Assembly (NCBI RefSeq): GCF_036014215.1
Contig: NZ_CP107921.1
Location: 2,489,501-2,553,500, forward strand
Source of the DNA: Streptomyces sp. NBC_00440
GTDB taxonomy: Bacteria > Actinomycetota > Actinomycetes > Streptomycetales > Streptomycetaceae
DNA: 64,000 bases
Reading direction: 5' to 3'
Position 1 is the first letter of the stretch, and the number at the start of each line of letters is the position of its first letter. Positions 30,082 to 38,078 of the stretch are shown here, piece by piece. The notes beneath the pieces are model-generated. The model made no database searches. It saw only the letters and a program-made list of their open reading frames with translations, and had not been told where the DNA came from. A program made the translations under genes and the position numbers.

Positions 30082-31485
30082 TCAGGCCTCCGGCTTGGCC
30101 TCGGTCTCGTCCGCGGACGCCTCGGCGGTCTCGGTGACCGCTGCGTCCTCGGCGGCCTCGTCAGCCTCGTCCTCGTCGTCGCTCAGGTCGACGACCTCAC
30201 CGTTCGTGTCCTTGACCTTGACGGCCTCGACGACGACCGCGAGGGCCTTTCCGCGGGCCACCTCGCCGACGAGCATCGGGACCTGGCCACCCTCGACGAC
30301 CGCCTGGGCGAACTGGTCGGGGCTCATGCCGGAGGACTGGGCGCGCCGCATGAGGTGCTCGGTGAGCTCCTCCTGGTTGACGTTCAGCTTCTCCTTGTTG
30401 ACCAGCTCGTCGAGAATGAACTGGGTCTTGATGCCCTTCTCGGCCTGCTCCTTGGTCTCGGCCGTGAACTCTTCCTCGGTCTTGCCCTGGATCTCCAGGT
30501 ACTTGGCGAGGTCGAGGCCCATCTGGCCGAGCTGGTGGTGCTCCAGGTTGTGCTTGCGGGTGTTGATCTCGTCCTCAAGAAGCTTCTCGGGGATCGGGAC
30601 CTCCGCCAGCCTCAGCAGCTCGTCGAGGACGCGCTCCTGGGCCTGGGTGGCCTGCTCGTACTGCTTGGTGCTTTCGAGGCGCTTGCGGCTGTCGGCCTTG
30701 AGCTCGTCCAGCGTGTCGAACTCGCTCGCCAGCTGCGCGAAGTCATCGTCCAGGCCGGGAAGTTCACGAGCGGCGACCGCGGTGACCTTGACGGTGACCT
30801 CGGCGGGCTTGCCCTCGGCGGAGCCGCCCTTGAGCTCGGAGGTGAAGGTGGCCTCGCCACCGGCCTCCAGACCGGTCACGGCCTCGTCGATCCCGTCGAG
30901 CAGCTCACCGGAGCCGATGGTGTACGAGACACCCTCGGCCACGCCGTCCTCCAGGACCTCGCCGTCGACCTTGGCCTCCAGGTCGATGGTGACGACGTCA
31001 CCCTCGGCGGCGGCGCGCTCGACGGGGTTGGTGGACGCGAAGCGGCCACGCAGCTCCTCGACGGCCTTGTCGACGTCCTCGTCGCTGACGTCGACCGCGT
31101 CGACCTCGACCTCGATGCCGGAGTAGTCCGGGATCTCGATCTCGGGCCGGACGTCGACCTCGGCGGTGAAGGAGAGCAGCTCGCCGTCCTTGAGCTCCGT
31201 GATGTCGACCTCGGGCTGGCCGAGGACATTCAGCTCACCCTCGTTGACGGCCTCGGTGTAGAACTTCGGGAGGGCGTCGTTGACGGCCTCCTCCAGCACC
31301 GCACCGCGGCCGAAGCGCTGGTCGATCACGCGGTTCGGGATCTTGCCCTTACGGAAGCCCTTCACCGTGACCTGCTCGTTGATCTTCTTGTACGCCGCGT
31401 CGAGGCTGTCCTTGAGCTCCTCGAAGGGCACCTCGATGCTGAGCCGAACCCGAGTCGGGTTCAGGGTCTCCACGGCGCTCTTCAC
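30082..31485 (-). CDS. tig: Trigger factor (ribosome-bound chaperone)
   Basis: The 467-residue protein begins [20 protein letters not shown]. It contains the ribosome-docking signature [17 protein letters not shown] at about 41-57, a central FKBP-type PPIase domain ([15 protein letters not shown]) and a helical C-terminal cradle. The tail of about 35 residues is strongly acidic ([18 protein letters not shown]). It folds nascent chains and its neighbour clpP1P2-clpX degrades failures. The GTG at 31485 is the start because AAGGAGA lies 7 nt upstream. The longer open frame upstream reads into tRNA-Pro and is not coding. Confidence 0.96.
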   Translation of the reverse strand: MKSAVETLNPTRVRLSIEVPFEELKDSLDAAYKKINEQVTVKGFRKGKIPNRVIDQRFGRGAVLEEAVNDALPKFYTEAVNEGELNVLGQPEVDITELKDGELLSFTAEVDVRPEIEIPDYSGIEVEVDAVDVSDEDVDKAVEELRGRFASTNPVERAAAEGDVVTIDLEAKVDGEVLEDGVAEGVSYTIGSGELLDGIDEAVTGLEAGGEATFTSELKGGSAEGKPAEVTVKVTAVAARELPGLDDDFAQLASEFDTLDELKADSRKRLESTKQYEQATQAQERVLDELLRLAEVPIPEKLLEDEINTRKHNLEHHQLGQMGLDLAKYLEIQGKTEEEFTAETKEQAEKGIKTQFILDELVNKEKLNVNQEELTEHLMRRAQSSGMSPDQFAQAVVEGGQVPMLVGEVARGKALAVVVEAVKVKDTNGEVVDLSDDEDEADEAAEDAAVTETAEASADETEAKPEA

Positions 31486-31601
31486 GGTTCGGTCTCCTTG
31501 GGGGCTGACTTCAGAATCTCTGCCCGGTTTTAGAGACACGCGGGCACACAGCTTGCATAGTAACGGCAAGCAGGAGGAGACCCACAATGCGATCTTGCTG
31601 C

Positions 31602-31678
31602 TGGTCGGGGTGGCCGGATTCGAACCGACGACCTTCCGCTCCCAAAGCGGACGCGCTACCAAGCTGCGCCACACCCCG
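31602..31678 (-). tRNA. tRNA-Pro (anticodon UGG)
   Basis: The minus strand reads CGGGGTGTGGCGCAGCTTGG and ends ATCCGGCCACCCCGACCA. The acceptor stem CGGGGTG/CACCCCG, the anticodon stem-loop CCGCTTTGGGAGCGG with anticodon TGG, and the T-loop GGTTCGAATCC all fold. CCA is encoded. It decodes CCA and, by wobble, other Pro codons. It lies 117 nt upstream of tig. Confidence 0.97.
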
Positions 31679-31841
31679 TCGGTGCGAGACGTAGGGTACA
31701 TGGCCGCCCGCCGCACCGTGGCAGTGTTATCGGGGGCATGGCGTTCCCGCGGATCCACGCAGCACGGAACGGGTGTGCGCGGACCGGGTCCGACCCGCTA
31801 CGATGCTTCTCGTGCCGCGGTCGCTCCGACCGGCGGCTCAT

Positions 31842-31915
31842 GCGGGCGTAGCTCAATGGTAGAGCCCTAGTCTTCCAAACTAGCTACGCGGGTTCGATTC
31901 CCGTCGCCCGCTCCA
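31842..31915 (+). tRNA. tRNA-Gly (anticodon UCC)
   Basis: The sequence starts GCGGGCGTAGCTCAATGGTA and ends GCCCGCTCCA with encoded CCA. The acceptor GCGGGCG/CGCCCGC, anticodon arm CTAGTCTTCCAAACTAG (anticodon TCC) and T-arm GGGTTCGATTCCC are intact. It is divergent from tRNA-Pro and is followed at once by a strong terminator. Confidence 0.97.
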
Positions 31916-31917
31916 CA

Positions 31918-31970
31918 CAGCAGTCGGCCCGGCCGGTGAGCACCTTCACCGGCCGGGCCGACTGCTGTTT
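31918..31970 (+). terminator. Terminator after tRNA-Gly
   Basis: A 22-bp perfect stem starting CAGCAGTCGGCCCGGCCGG with a 6-nt loop, followed by TTT, begins 2 nt after the tRNA. One of the strongest hairpins in the window. Confidence 0.93.
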
Positions 31971-32090
31971 CAGCCACCGATCACCGGTTCCGCCGCCCGC
32001 CGATTCCCTCACCGGCAGGGCCGCCGCGCACGCCGCGGCCGGCACCGTTCGCCGGTGCCGGCCGGGACGTCTGGAGCCGGGGCTCCGGCG

Positions 32091-32285
32091 CTAGAACTTG
32101 ATCTGATTGATCGTGTCAGCTATCGAGTTGAGGAACCTGTTGATCGACGGAGCCATGCCCGTCGACGCCAGGAAGAAGCCGAAGAGCATGGCGACGATCG
32201 CGGGACCGGCCTTGATGGATCCACCACGGATCAACACCACAAGGACGATCGCCAACAGCAGCACCACTGACAGTGAAATGGCCAC
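32091..32285 (-). CDS. Small hydrophobic membrane protein, unknown function
   Basis: This 64-residue protein starts AISLSVVLLLAIVLVVLIRGG and is almost entirely membrane-embedded: two helices (about 3-20 and 28-44) and a short polar end (NSIADTINQIKF). I believe similar small proteins recur beside this tRNA-Gly gene in Streptomyces, but I cannot assign a role. Codon use includes more A/T at third positions than neighbours. The GTG start has AAGGG about 12 nt upstream. Small size and composition would suit a membrane regulator or a toxin-like peptide; both are speculation. Confidence 0.7.
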   Translation of the reverse strand: MAISLSVVLLLAIVLVVLIRGGSIKAGPAIVAMLFGFFLASTGMAPSINRFLNSIADTINQIKF

Positions 32286-32783
32286 AACTGATCACAACCC
32301 TTGGTCGGTCCGCCTTGCCGGCCGGGAACGATGCCGCTCCAGCACTTCTTCCGCTGGTCCATGGTGCCACCAACAGGCCTGTGGTTGTTGCCCGGTGACG
32401 AAACGGCGCCGATCGGATCGCGCCATCCCGCGCTCCCCGCGCGTCCCGCCCCGGTGCCCGGCGCGCGGGCGCCGCCGGGGTGCGCGACGGCAATTTCCGG
32501 ACTGTGCGGTCCGCCACTCGCGGGGATAAATCCGAATCGATCGTTTCACTGTCCACACATTTTGTTCACAGGCGATTGCGATAAGCCCGAGCAGCCACCG
32601 GACGGCCTCTGAAGCGGGTCCCGAAGGGCGTCGTTATGCGCCATTTAAGTGGGATGAGTTACCCCATATGCATACATAAGATCAGGGTAGTAAAGGTAAG
32701 CCGCGGGGGCAGACGTACTGCGAATATCACAGACACCGGAGAGGGTTTTACGGATTCCCTCACGCGACGCTAGGGTTCCTCGA
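32286..32783. other. Divergent intergenic region, locally A+T-rich
   Basis: This 498-nt stretch between the small membrane protein and the acyltransferase has no plausible gene. Positions 32630-32780 are unusually A/T-rich for this genome (CATTTAAGTGGGATGAG, CATATGCATACATAAG). They probably hold the acyltransferase promoter and an upstream regulatory site. No palindrome or repeat stands out elsewhere. Confidence 0.5.
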
Positions 32784-33971
32784 ATGGTTCATGCTCCACA
32801 CGGATATCAGCGGGCCCCACTCCCCCTGGCGCGGGAGACGGAACCCGAAACCTCCACAGCCTCACAGGCGCCGCCCAGACCGGACACAGCGCATGTACAG
32901 GCGCCTGCCCCCGGCGCCAAGAAGGAGCGCAACGCTCTCTTCGACAACGCGAAGTTCCTGGCCATCGTGCTCGTGGCCATGGCGCACGCGTGGGAGCCGA
33001 TCATGGACGGCAGCCGCACCACGCGGGCGCTGTACATGTTCGTCTACACGTTCCATATGCCTGCATTCATCATTATCTCGGGATATTTCTCCCGCAGTTT
33101 CGACATGCGACCCGACCGGCTGCGTCGGCTGGTGACGGGTGTCGTCGTTCCTTATGTGATCTTCGAGACCACTTACTCGCTCTACGAGAAGTGGGGCAAC
33201 AACGACCCCGGTCACCAGATCAGCCTGCTCGACCCGTACTTCCTGACGTGGTTCCTGATCGCCCTCTTCATCTGGCGGCTCACCACGCCAATCTGGCTCA
33301 ATCTGCGCTATCCGATGACCATCTCGCTCGTCATCGCGATCCTCGCGTCGATCACCCCCAACATCGGCGACGACCTCGATCTGCAGCGGGTCCTCCAGTT
33401 CCTGCCGTTCTTCGTGCTGGGTCTGAAGCTCAAGCCCGAGCACTTCCAGTGGGTGCAGCGCCGGGGTGCGCGGCCGGTGGCCGTCGCGATCATGCTGGTC
33501 ACGGTGGTGTTCGCCTACTGGGCGGCGCCCAGAATGACGCTCAACTGGTTCTACCGGGGCACCAGCGCCCAGCAGCTCGGCGTCGACTGGTGGGAGGGCG
33601 TCGTGATGACGCTCGGCCTCACCGTCTGCGGGCTGGTGCTGACCGCGTGCTTCCTGGCCCTCGTGCCGCGCCGCAAGACCTGGTTCACCGCGCTCGGCGC
33701 CGGCACGCTCTGCGGCTATCTGCTGCACGGTCTGCTCATCAAGACCATCGAGTACGCGGGTCTGATCGACGACTACAGCTGGCTGAAGAGCCCGCTGGGC
33801 GAGATCTTCGCAACGCTCTTCATGGCGGCCGCCGTCACGCTGTTCTGCACCCCGCCGGTGCGGCGCGTGATGCGCTTCGCGACGGAACCCGAGATGAAGT
33901 GGGCGTTCCGGTCCGACCCGGTGGAGAACGCACGGAATCGGGAGCGCGAGCGCGAGAAGGTTCCGGCCTGA
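32784..33971 (+). CDS. Acyltransferase-3-family membrane protein
   Basis: The 395-residue protein has a Pro-rich cytoplasmic N-terminus (about 50 residues) followed by ten or more transmembrane segments. The motif FDNAKFLAIVLVAMAHAWEP and the conserved YTFHMPAFIIISGYF (histidine in the first external loop) identify the acyltransferase 3 family, related to OafA and to fucose 4-O-acetylase-like proteins. Members acetylate or succinylate sugars and wall polymers from the outer or inner face. The C-terminus is highly charged (NREREREK). No partner gene is visible next to it; the substrate is unknown. A strong terminator follows. Confidence 0.85.
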   Translation: MVHAPHGYQRAPLPLARETEPETSTASQAPPRPDTAHVQAPAPGAKKERNALFDNAKFLAIVLVAMAHAWEPIMDGSRTTRALYMFVYTFHMPAFIIISGYFSRSFDMRPDRLRRLVTGVVVPYVIFETTYSLYEKWGNNDPGHQISLLDPYFLTWFLIALFIWRLTTPIWLNLRYPMTISLVIAILASITPNIGDDLDLQRVLQFLPFFVLGLKLKPEHFQWVQRRGARPVAVAIMLVTVVFAYWAAPRMTLNWFYRGTSAQQLGVDWWEGVVMTLGLTVCGLVLTACFLALVPRRKTWFTALGAGTLCGYLLHGLLIKTIEYAGLIDDYSWLKSPLGEIFATLFMAAAVTLFCTPPVRRVMRFATEPEMKWAFRSDPVENARNREREREKVPA

Positions 33972-34030
33972 TCCGAACGGAACCCAGCCCCGGGCCCGGC
34001 CTCCGGAGCTGAACCAGCAGCACACCGCCC

Positions 34031-34078
34031 GCAGTTGAGCCCCGTCCGACGGAGAACCGTTGGACGGGGCTCAACTGC
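34031..34078. terminator. Strong terminator between acyltransferase and phosphatase genes
   Basis: A 22-bp stem starting GCAGTTGAGCCCCGTCC with loop AGAA and one G-T pair. It lies 59 nt after the plus-strand stop and 95 nt beyond the convergent phosphatase stop, so it serves both. Confidence 0.9.
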
Positions 34079-34083
34079 GCAGC

Positions 34084-34163
34084 AGAGCAATCGCGTCACA
34101 GGGCAACTGCGTAATAGGGCAACTGCGTAATAGGGCAACTGCGTAACAGAGCGAACGCGCGAC
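34084..34163. repeat. 16-nt tandem repeat array downstream of the SpoIIE/PP2C gene
   Basis: Five 16-nt units: AGAGCAATCGCGTCAC, AGGGCAACTGCGTAAT, AGGGCAACTGCGTAAT, AGGGCAACTGCGTAAC and AGAGCGAACGCGCGAC. Units two to four are identical except for one final base. The array sits between the bidirectional terminator and the phosphatase stop codon, 9 nt from that stop. Confidence 0.92.
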
Positions 34164-34172
34164 CGGAGCCGG

Positions 34173-35354
34173 TTACAGCATGGGCCCCGCGTCGCTGTCC
34201 CGGCAGATCAGCAGCAGCGCCCTGTCGTCGTTGACGTCCTTGGCCACCGCCTCGATGAGATGCCACGCCGCGCCCTCGAAGGTGCTGGCGACATAGCGGT
34301 CGGCCTCCCCCGTCAGCCGGTCGATCCCCTCGCTGATGTCGCGGTCGGGCGCCTCGACCAGCCCGTCCGTGAAGAGCATCAGGACGTCGCCGGGGCCGAG
34401 TGACCCCTTGGCCGCGTCGAACTCGGCGCCGTCGTAGACACCGAGGAGCGGGCCTTCGCCCGACTTCTCCTCCCACAGACCGCTGCCCGCGTGCAGTTGG
34501 AGCGCCGGGAGGTGGCCGGCCGAGAGGAGTTCGTAGTCGCCCGTGTCCAGGTCGAGGACCAGATGGATCGAGGTGGCGAACCCCTCGTCCCAGTCCTGGC
34601 GCAGCAGATAGCCGTTGGCGGCCGGCAGGAAGTCATGGGGCGGGAGCGAGCCGAGCAGACCGCCGAAGGCACCCGAGAGCAGCAGGGCCCGGGAGCCCGC
34701 GTCCATCCCCTTGCCGGAGACGTCCGTGAGGACGACTTCCAGGGTGCGGCCCCCACAGGTGCGCCCGGCGACCACGAAGTCGCCCGAGAAGGACTGACCG
34801 CCGGCGGGCCGCAGCGCCATCTCGCGGTGCCAGCCCTGGGGCAGCCGCGGGAGTTTGCTCTGGACGCGGATCCGTTCACGCAGGTCGAAGAGCATGGTCC
34901 CGCCGCGCCGCCACGGCACCCCGACCCGGCTGCGGAACTGCGCGATGAGCAGGCCGAAGAGCCCGCAGGCGGCCACCGTGAGGACCGTGCCGGGGGTGAC
35001 CGGCGTGGCCCCGTCGGTGTACGGACCGAGCTTGACCGACTCGACGATGAGGGCGGCGGCCGCCGCGGCGTAGAGGCCCAGCAGGCTCGCCGGGCGCAGC
35101 AGCAGTCCGCCGGCCACGATGGGCAGCACCAGCGTCGAGGGCGAGCACCAGACCGGGGTGAGGATGGTCGCCCAGGCCAGCGCGGGGACGGTCAGCAGGA
35201 GCGTGGCGAGGGCGAGCCCTTCGGAGCCGTCGCCGCGGAAGTAGTCGACACCGGACCGGCGCAGCACGGTCCTGGCCCGGTGCACCGACTTCCGCATCCG
35301 GGCCGTGAACGCTTCTTCTCCGACGCGACCGGCCATTGCCCGGACCTTATCCAC
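34173..35354 (-). CDS. SpoIIE-type PP2C serine phosphatase, membrane-anchored
   Basis: The 393-residue protein has an N-terminal basic segment, three to four membrane helices (about 48-145) and a PP2C/SpoIIE phosphatase domain (about 165-390). Metal-binding motifs are SGDFVVAG, VLTDVSGKGMDA and LMLFTDGLVEA. Such phosphatases in Streptomyces dephosphorylate anti-anti-sigma factors or form membrane stress switches; no partner kinase or STAS gene is adjacent. Start is GTG at 35354. An ATG at 35336 with AAGG about 9 nt before it is a serious alternative. Confidence 0.88.
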   Translation of the reverse strand: MDKVRAMAGRVGEEAFTARMRKSVHRARTVLRRSGVDYFRGDGSEGLALATLLLTVPALAWATILTPVWCSPSTLVLPIVAGGLLLRPASLLGLYAAAAAALIVESVKLGPYTDGATPVTPGTVLTVAACGLFGLLIAQFRSRVGVPWRRGGTMLFDLRERIRVQSKLPRLPQGWHREMALRPAGGQSFSGDFVVAGRTCGGRTLEVVLTDVSGKGMDAGSRALLLSGAFGGLLGSLPPHDFLPAANGYLLRQDWDEGFATSIHLVLDLDTGDYELLSAGHLPALQLHAGSGLWEEKSGEGPLLGVYDGAEFDAAKGSLGPGDVLMLFTDGLVEAPDRDISEGIDRLTGEADRYVASTFEGAAWHLIEAVAKDVNDDRALLLICRDSDAGPML

Positions 35355-35440
35355 CCGTGCGGGTCCCGCGCAGGGGGACCCTGTGACATCGCGTTCGAAA
35401 TTGACTCGCCCGGCATGGGCCCCGCTGGTAGGGATGGTTC

Positions 35441-36670
35441 ATGGATACCGAACTGAAGGTACTGCGCCGCGACACCATGGACACCTGGTACCGGGGGTTG
35501 ATGCGGGCCTTCGGCGGGTTCGACGAATCGCCCGATGAGCGCGCGCTCTGGGAGGATCTCACCGAGTTCGAGCGCTCGATCGGCGCCTGGGACGGTGACC
35601 TGTGTGTGGGTACGGCGGGGGCGTTCAGCTTCAAGCTCTCGGTACCGGGGGGCGCTTACGTACCGGCGGCGGGCGTGACCATGGTCAGCGTGGCGGCGAC
35701 GCACCGGCGGCGCGGGATCCTGACATCCATGATGCGGCGGCAGTTGGACGACGTACGGGCGCTCGGAGAACCGCTGGCCGTACTGACCGCTTCGGAGCCG
35801 GCGATCTACGGACGCTTCGGATACGGCATCGCCTCCCGGCAGTTGGCGGCCGAGATCGACACGGCGCGGGTGACGCTCGCGGCGCCGCCCGGGACCGACG
35901 CCGTACGGCTGCGGTACGCGCCGGTCGATGAGGTGGCCGCGCAGTGCGAGGCACTGTATGTGCGCTCCATCGGTTCGCGCCCCGGAATGCTCCAGCGGAC
36001 GCCGGGATGGGAGCGGATGCCGCTGCTCGACCCGCCCTCCGAGCGTGGGGGTGCGTCGCCGCTGCAGTGCGTGGTCGCCGAGCGGGACGGCGAGATGGTG
36101 GGGTACGTCCGTTTCCGTACGAAGATCGACTCCGACGCGGCGGGCCCCGATGGCTCCGTCACCCTGCGGCACATCGACGCGGTGGACCCCGCGGCATCCG
36201 CGGCTCTGTGGCGGTTCCTGTTCGGCATCGACCTGACGTCGACGGTGCGCGTCCACAACCGCCCGCTCGACGACCCCTGGCAGTATCTGGTGTCGGACAT
36301 CCGCCGGTGCCGGGTCCAGGTGCGCGATGTGCTGCATCTGCGGCTGGTGGATGTGGGGGCGGCGCTCGAAGGCCGTACCTACCGGGCCCCGGTGGATGCG
36401 GTGTTCGGCGTCGAGGACGCCTTCTGCCCCTGGAACAGCGGGCGTTGGCGGCTGACCGGGGACGCCCGGGGCGCGTCCTGTGTGCGGACCGACGACCCGG
36501 CCGACCTCGAACTGTCCGTACAGGAGCTGGGCGCCGCCTATCTGGGCGGTACGCCGCTCACGGCGCTGGCGGATGCCGGTCTGGTGCGGGAGCTGCGGCC
36601 CGGCACGCTGGCCGGGGCATCGCTCGCCTTCGGTTCGGACAAGGCGCCCTGGCTGCCGCACGGGTTCTGA
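35441..36670 (+). CDS. Eis-family GNAT N-acetyltransferase
   Basis: This 409-residue protein has the three-domain Eis architecture. An N-terminal GNAT fold carries TMVSVAATHRRRGILTSMM, with the acetyl-CoA loop RRRGI near 85. A second GNAT-like region contains IYGRFGYG with the catalytic tyrosine, and a sterol-carrier-like C-terminal domain ends in the free carboxylate Phe (PWLPHGF). Known Eis enzymes acetylate aminoglycosides at several amines and polyamine-like substrates; here it could be resistance or housekeeping. It lies 87 nt downstream of the divergent phosphatase gene start. Confidence 0.9.
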   Translation: MDTELKVLRRDTMDTWYRGLMRAFGGFDESPDERALWEDLTEFERSIGAWDGDLCVGTAGAFSFKLSVPGGAYVPAAGVTMVSVAATHRRRGILTSMMRRQLDDVRALGEPLAVLTASEPAIYGRFGYGIASRQLAAEIDTARVTLAAPPGTDAVRLRYAPVDEVAAQCEALYVRSIGSRPGMLQRTPGWERMPLLDPPSERGGASPLQCVVAERDGEMVGYVRFRTKIDSDAAGPDGSVTLRHIDAVDPAASAALWRFLFGIDLTSTVRVHNRPLDDPWQYLVSDIRRCRVQVRDVLHLRLVDVGAALEGRTYRAPVDAVFGVEDAFCPWNSGRWRLTGDARGASCVRTDDPADLELSVQELGAAYLGGTPLTALADAGLVRELRPGTLAGASLAFGSDKAPWLPHGF

Positions 36671-36686
36671 GCGTGCGGGCGGTCCG

Positions 36687-37496
36687 CTAGCGCTGCTGGC
36701 AGTCCGGGCACCAGAAGAGGTTGCGGGCGGCCAGCGGTGCGGTGCGGATCTCGGCGCCGCAGAGGTGGCAGGGCATCGCGGCCCGGCGGTAGACGTACAC
36801 CTCACCGCCGTGGTCGTCGACCCTCGGCGCCCGGCCGGTCGCCTCGGGCATGTGCTCGGGGCGGACGGTGTCGATGCGGTTGTTCCGTACGCCCTCCCGC
36901 ATCAGGTCCACGAGGTCGGCCCAGACAGCGTCCCACTCGGCGCGGGTCAGGTCCTTGCCCGCGCGGTACGGGTCGATGCCGTGCCGGAAGAGGACCTCGG
37001 CGCGGTAGACGTTGCCGACGCCCGCGATCACCTTCTGGTCCATGAGCAGGGCGGCCACGGTCGTACGGGAGCGGGAGATGCGGGACCAGGCGCGGTCGCC
37101 GGAGTCCTCGGGGCGGAGCGGGTCGGGGCCGAGCCGGTCGTGTATCGCCTGCTTCTCGCCGTCCGTGATCAGCGCGCAGGTGGTCGGGCCGCGCAGGTCG
37201 GCGTACGCGTCGTCGTTGACCAGGCGCAGCCGGACGGTGTCGGTGGGCGGCGCGGCGGGCGCGGTGCCGAAGCCCAGCTTTCCGAACAGACCGAGGTGGA
37301 TATGGACCCAGCCGCCCGCGCCGAAACCCAGGAACAGATGCTTCCCGTGCGCCTCGGCGGTCTCCAGGGTGCGGCGGTCGATGAGCGCCGCACTGCCGGA
37401 GAACTTGCCCTGCGGACTGGAGGCACGCACAGGCCGGCCGCCGAACCTCTCGAAGTGGTCGGCGGCCAGTCGGTGGATGGTGTGGCCCTCGGGCAC
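36687..37496 (-). CDS. Endonuclease VIII-type DNA glycosylase (Fpg/Nei family)
   Basis: The 269-residue protein starts MPEGHTIHRLAAD, so Pro2 is the nucleophile and Glu3 the acid. It has the H2TH region (GVGNVYRAEVLFRHGIDPY) and the C-terminal zinc finger CHLC-x16-CPDC. It excises oxidised pyrimidines and AP sites; the PEGH sequence places it with actinobacterial Nei rather than Fpg (MutM). It shares 7 nt between its start region and the end of the downstream-transcribed rpiB, so the two are probably co-transcribed. Confidence 0.92.
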   Translation of the reverse strand: MPEGHTIHRLAADHFERFGGRPVRASSPQGKFSGSAALIDRRTLETAEAHGKHLFLGFGAGGWVHIHLGLFGKLGFGTAPAAPPTDTVRLRLVNDDAYADLRGPTTCALITDGEKQAIHDRLGPDPLRPEDSGDRAWSRISRSRTTVAALLMDQKVIAGVGNVYRAEVLFRHGIDPYRAGKDLTRAEWDAVWADLVDLMREGVRNNRIDTVRPEHMPEATGRAPRVDDHGGEVYVYRRAAMPCHLCGAEIRTAPLAARNLFWCPDCQQR

Positions 37497-37503
37497 TGAG
37501 AAG

Positions 37504-37992
37504 TTAGTCCTTCTGCGGGTGGTGGGCCGGGACGGGCGGCAGTTCGCCGGTCGCCTCGTATGCGGTGAGCATGTCGATGCGGCGCTGGTGGCGCTCCTCG
37601 CCGGAGTACGGGGTGTTGAGGAAGATCTCCACGAACTTCAGCGCCTCCTCCTGCGTGTGCATCCGGCCGCCGACGGAGATGACGTTGGCGTTGTTGTGCT
37701 CACGACCGAGAGCTGCGGTCTGCTCACTCCAAGCGAGCACCGCCCGTACCCCCTTGACCTTGTTGGCCGCGATCTGCTCACCATTGCCGGAGCCACCGAT
37801 GACGACGCCGAGGCTGTCGGGGTCCGCGGCCGTCTTCACGGCGGCCCGGAGGCAGAACGGCGGGTAGTCGTCCACGGCGTCGTAGATGTGGGGACCGCAG
37901 TCCACGGGCTCATGGCCGTGGGCGGTGAGCCACTCGACGAGGTGGTTCTTGAGTTCGTAACCGGCATGATCGGAACCGAGGTACACGCGCAT
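37504..37992 (-). CDS. rpiB: Ribose-5-phosphate isomerase B
   Basis: This 162-residue enzyme starts MRVYLGSDHAGYELK and has the phosphate and active-site loop GGSGNGEQIAANK at 66-78. As in M. tuberculosis RpiB the catalytic base position holds Glu72 in place of the Cys found in E. coli RpiB. It interconverts ribose-5-phosphate and ribulose-5-phosphate. I chose the ATG at 37992; longer in-frame starts upstream lack similarity. It precedes the nei gene by 7 nt. Confidence 0.95.
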   Translation of the reverse strand: MRVYLGSDHAGYELKNHLVEWLTAHGHEPVDCGPHIYDAVDDYPPFCLRAAVKTAADPDSLGVVIGGSGNGEQIAANKVKGVRAVLAWSEQTAALGREHNNANVISVGGRMHTQEEALKFVEIFLNTPYSGEERHQRRIDMLTAYEATGELPPVPAHHPQKD

Positions 37993-38078
37993 GCTTCGAG
38001 TGTGGCACGCCGGGTAGGTGGGACGCCTGGTCGGGGCACGTATGCGTGACCCGTTCGCGACAATTAAGGACAGAGAGC

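Noticed and set aside
31486..31758. N-terminal extension of trigger factor
   Set aside because: The open frame runs through tRNA-Pro; the GTG with AAGGAGA at 31485 matches the family start.
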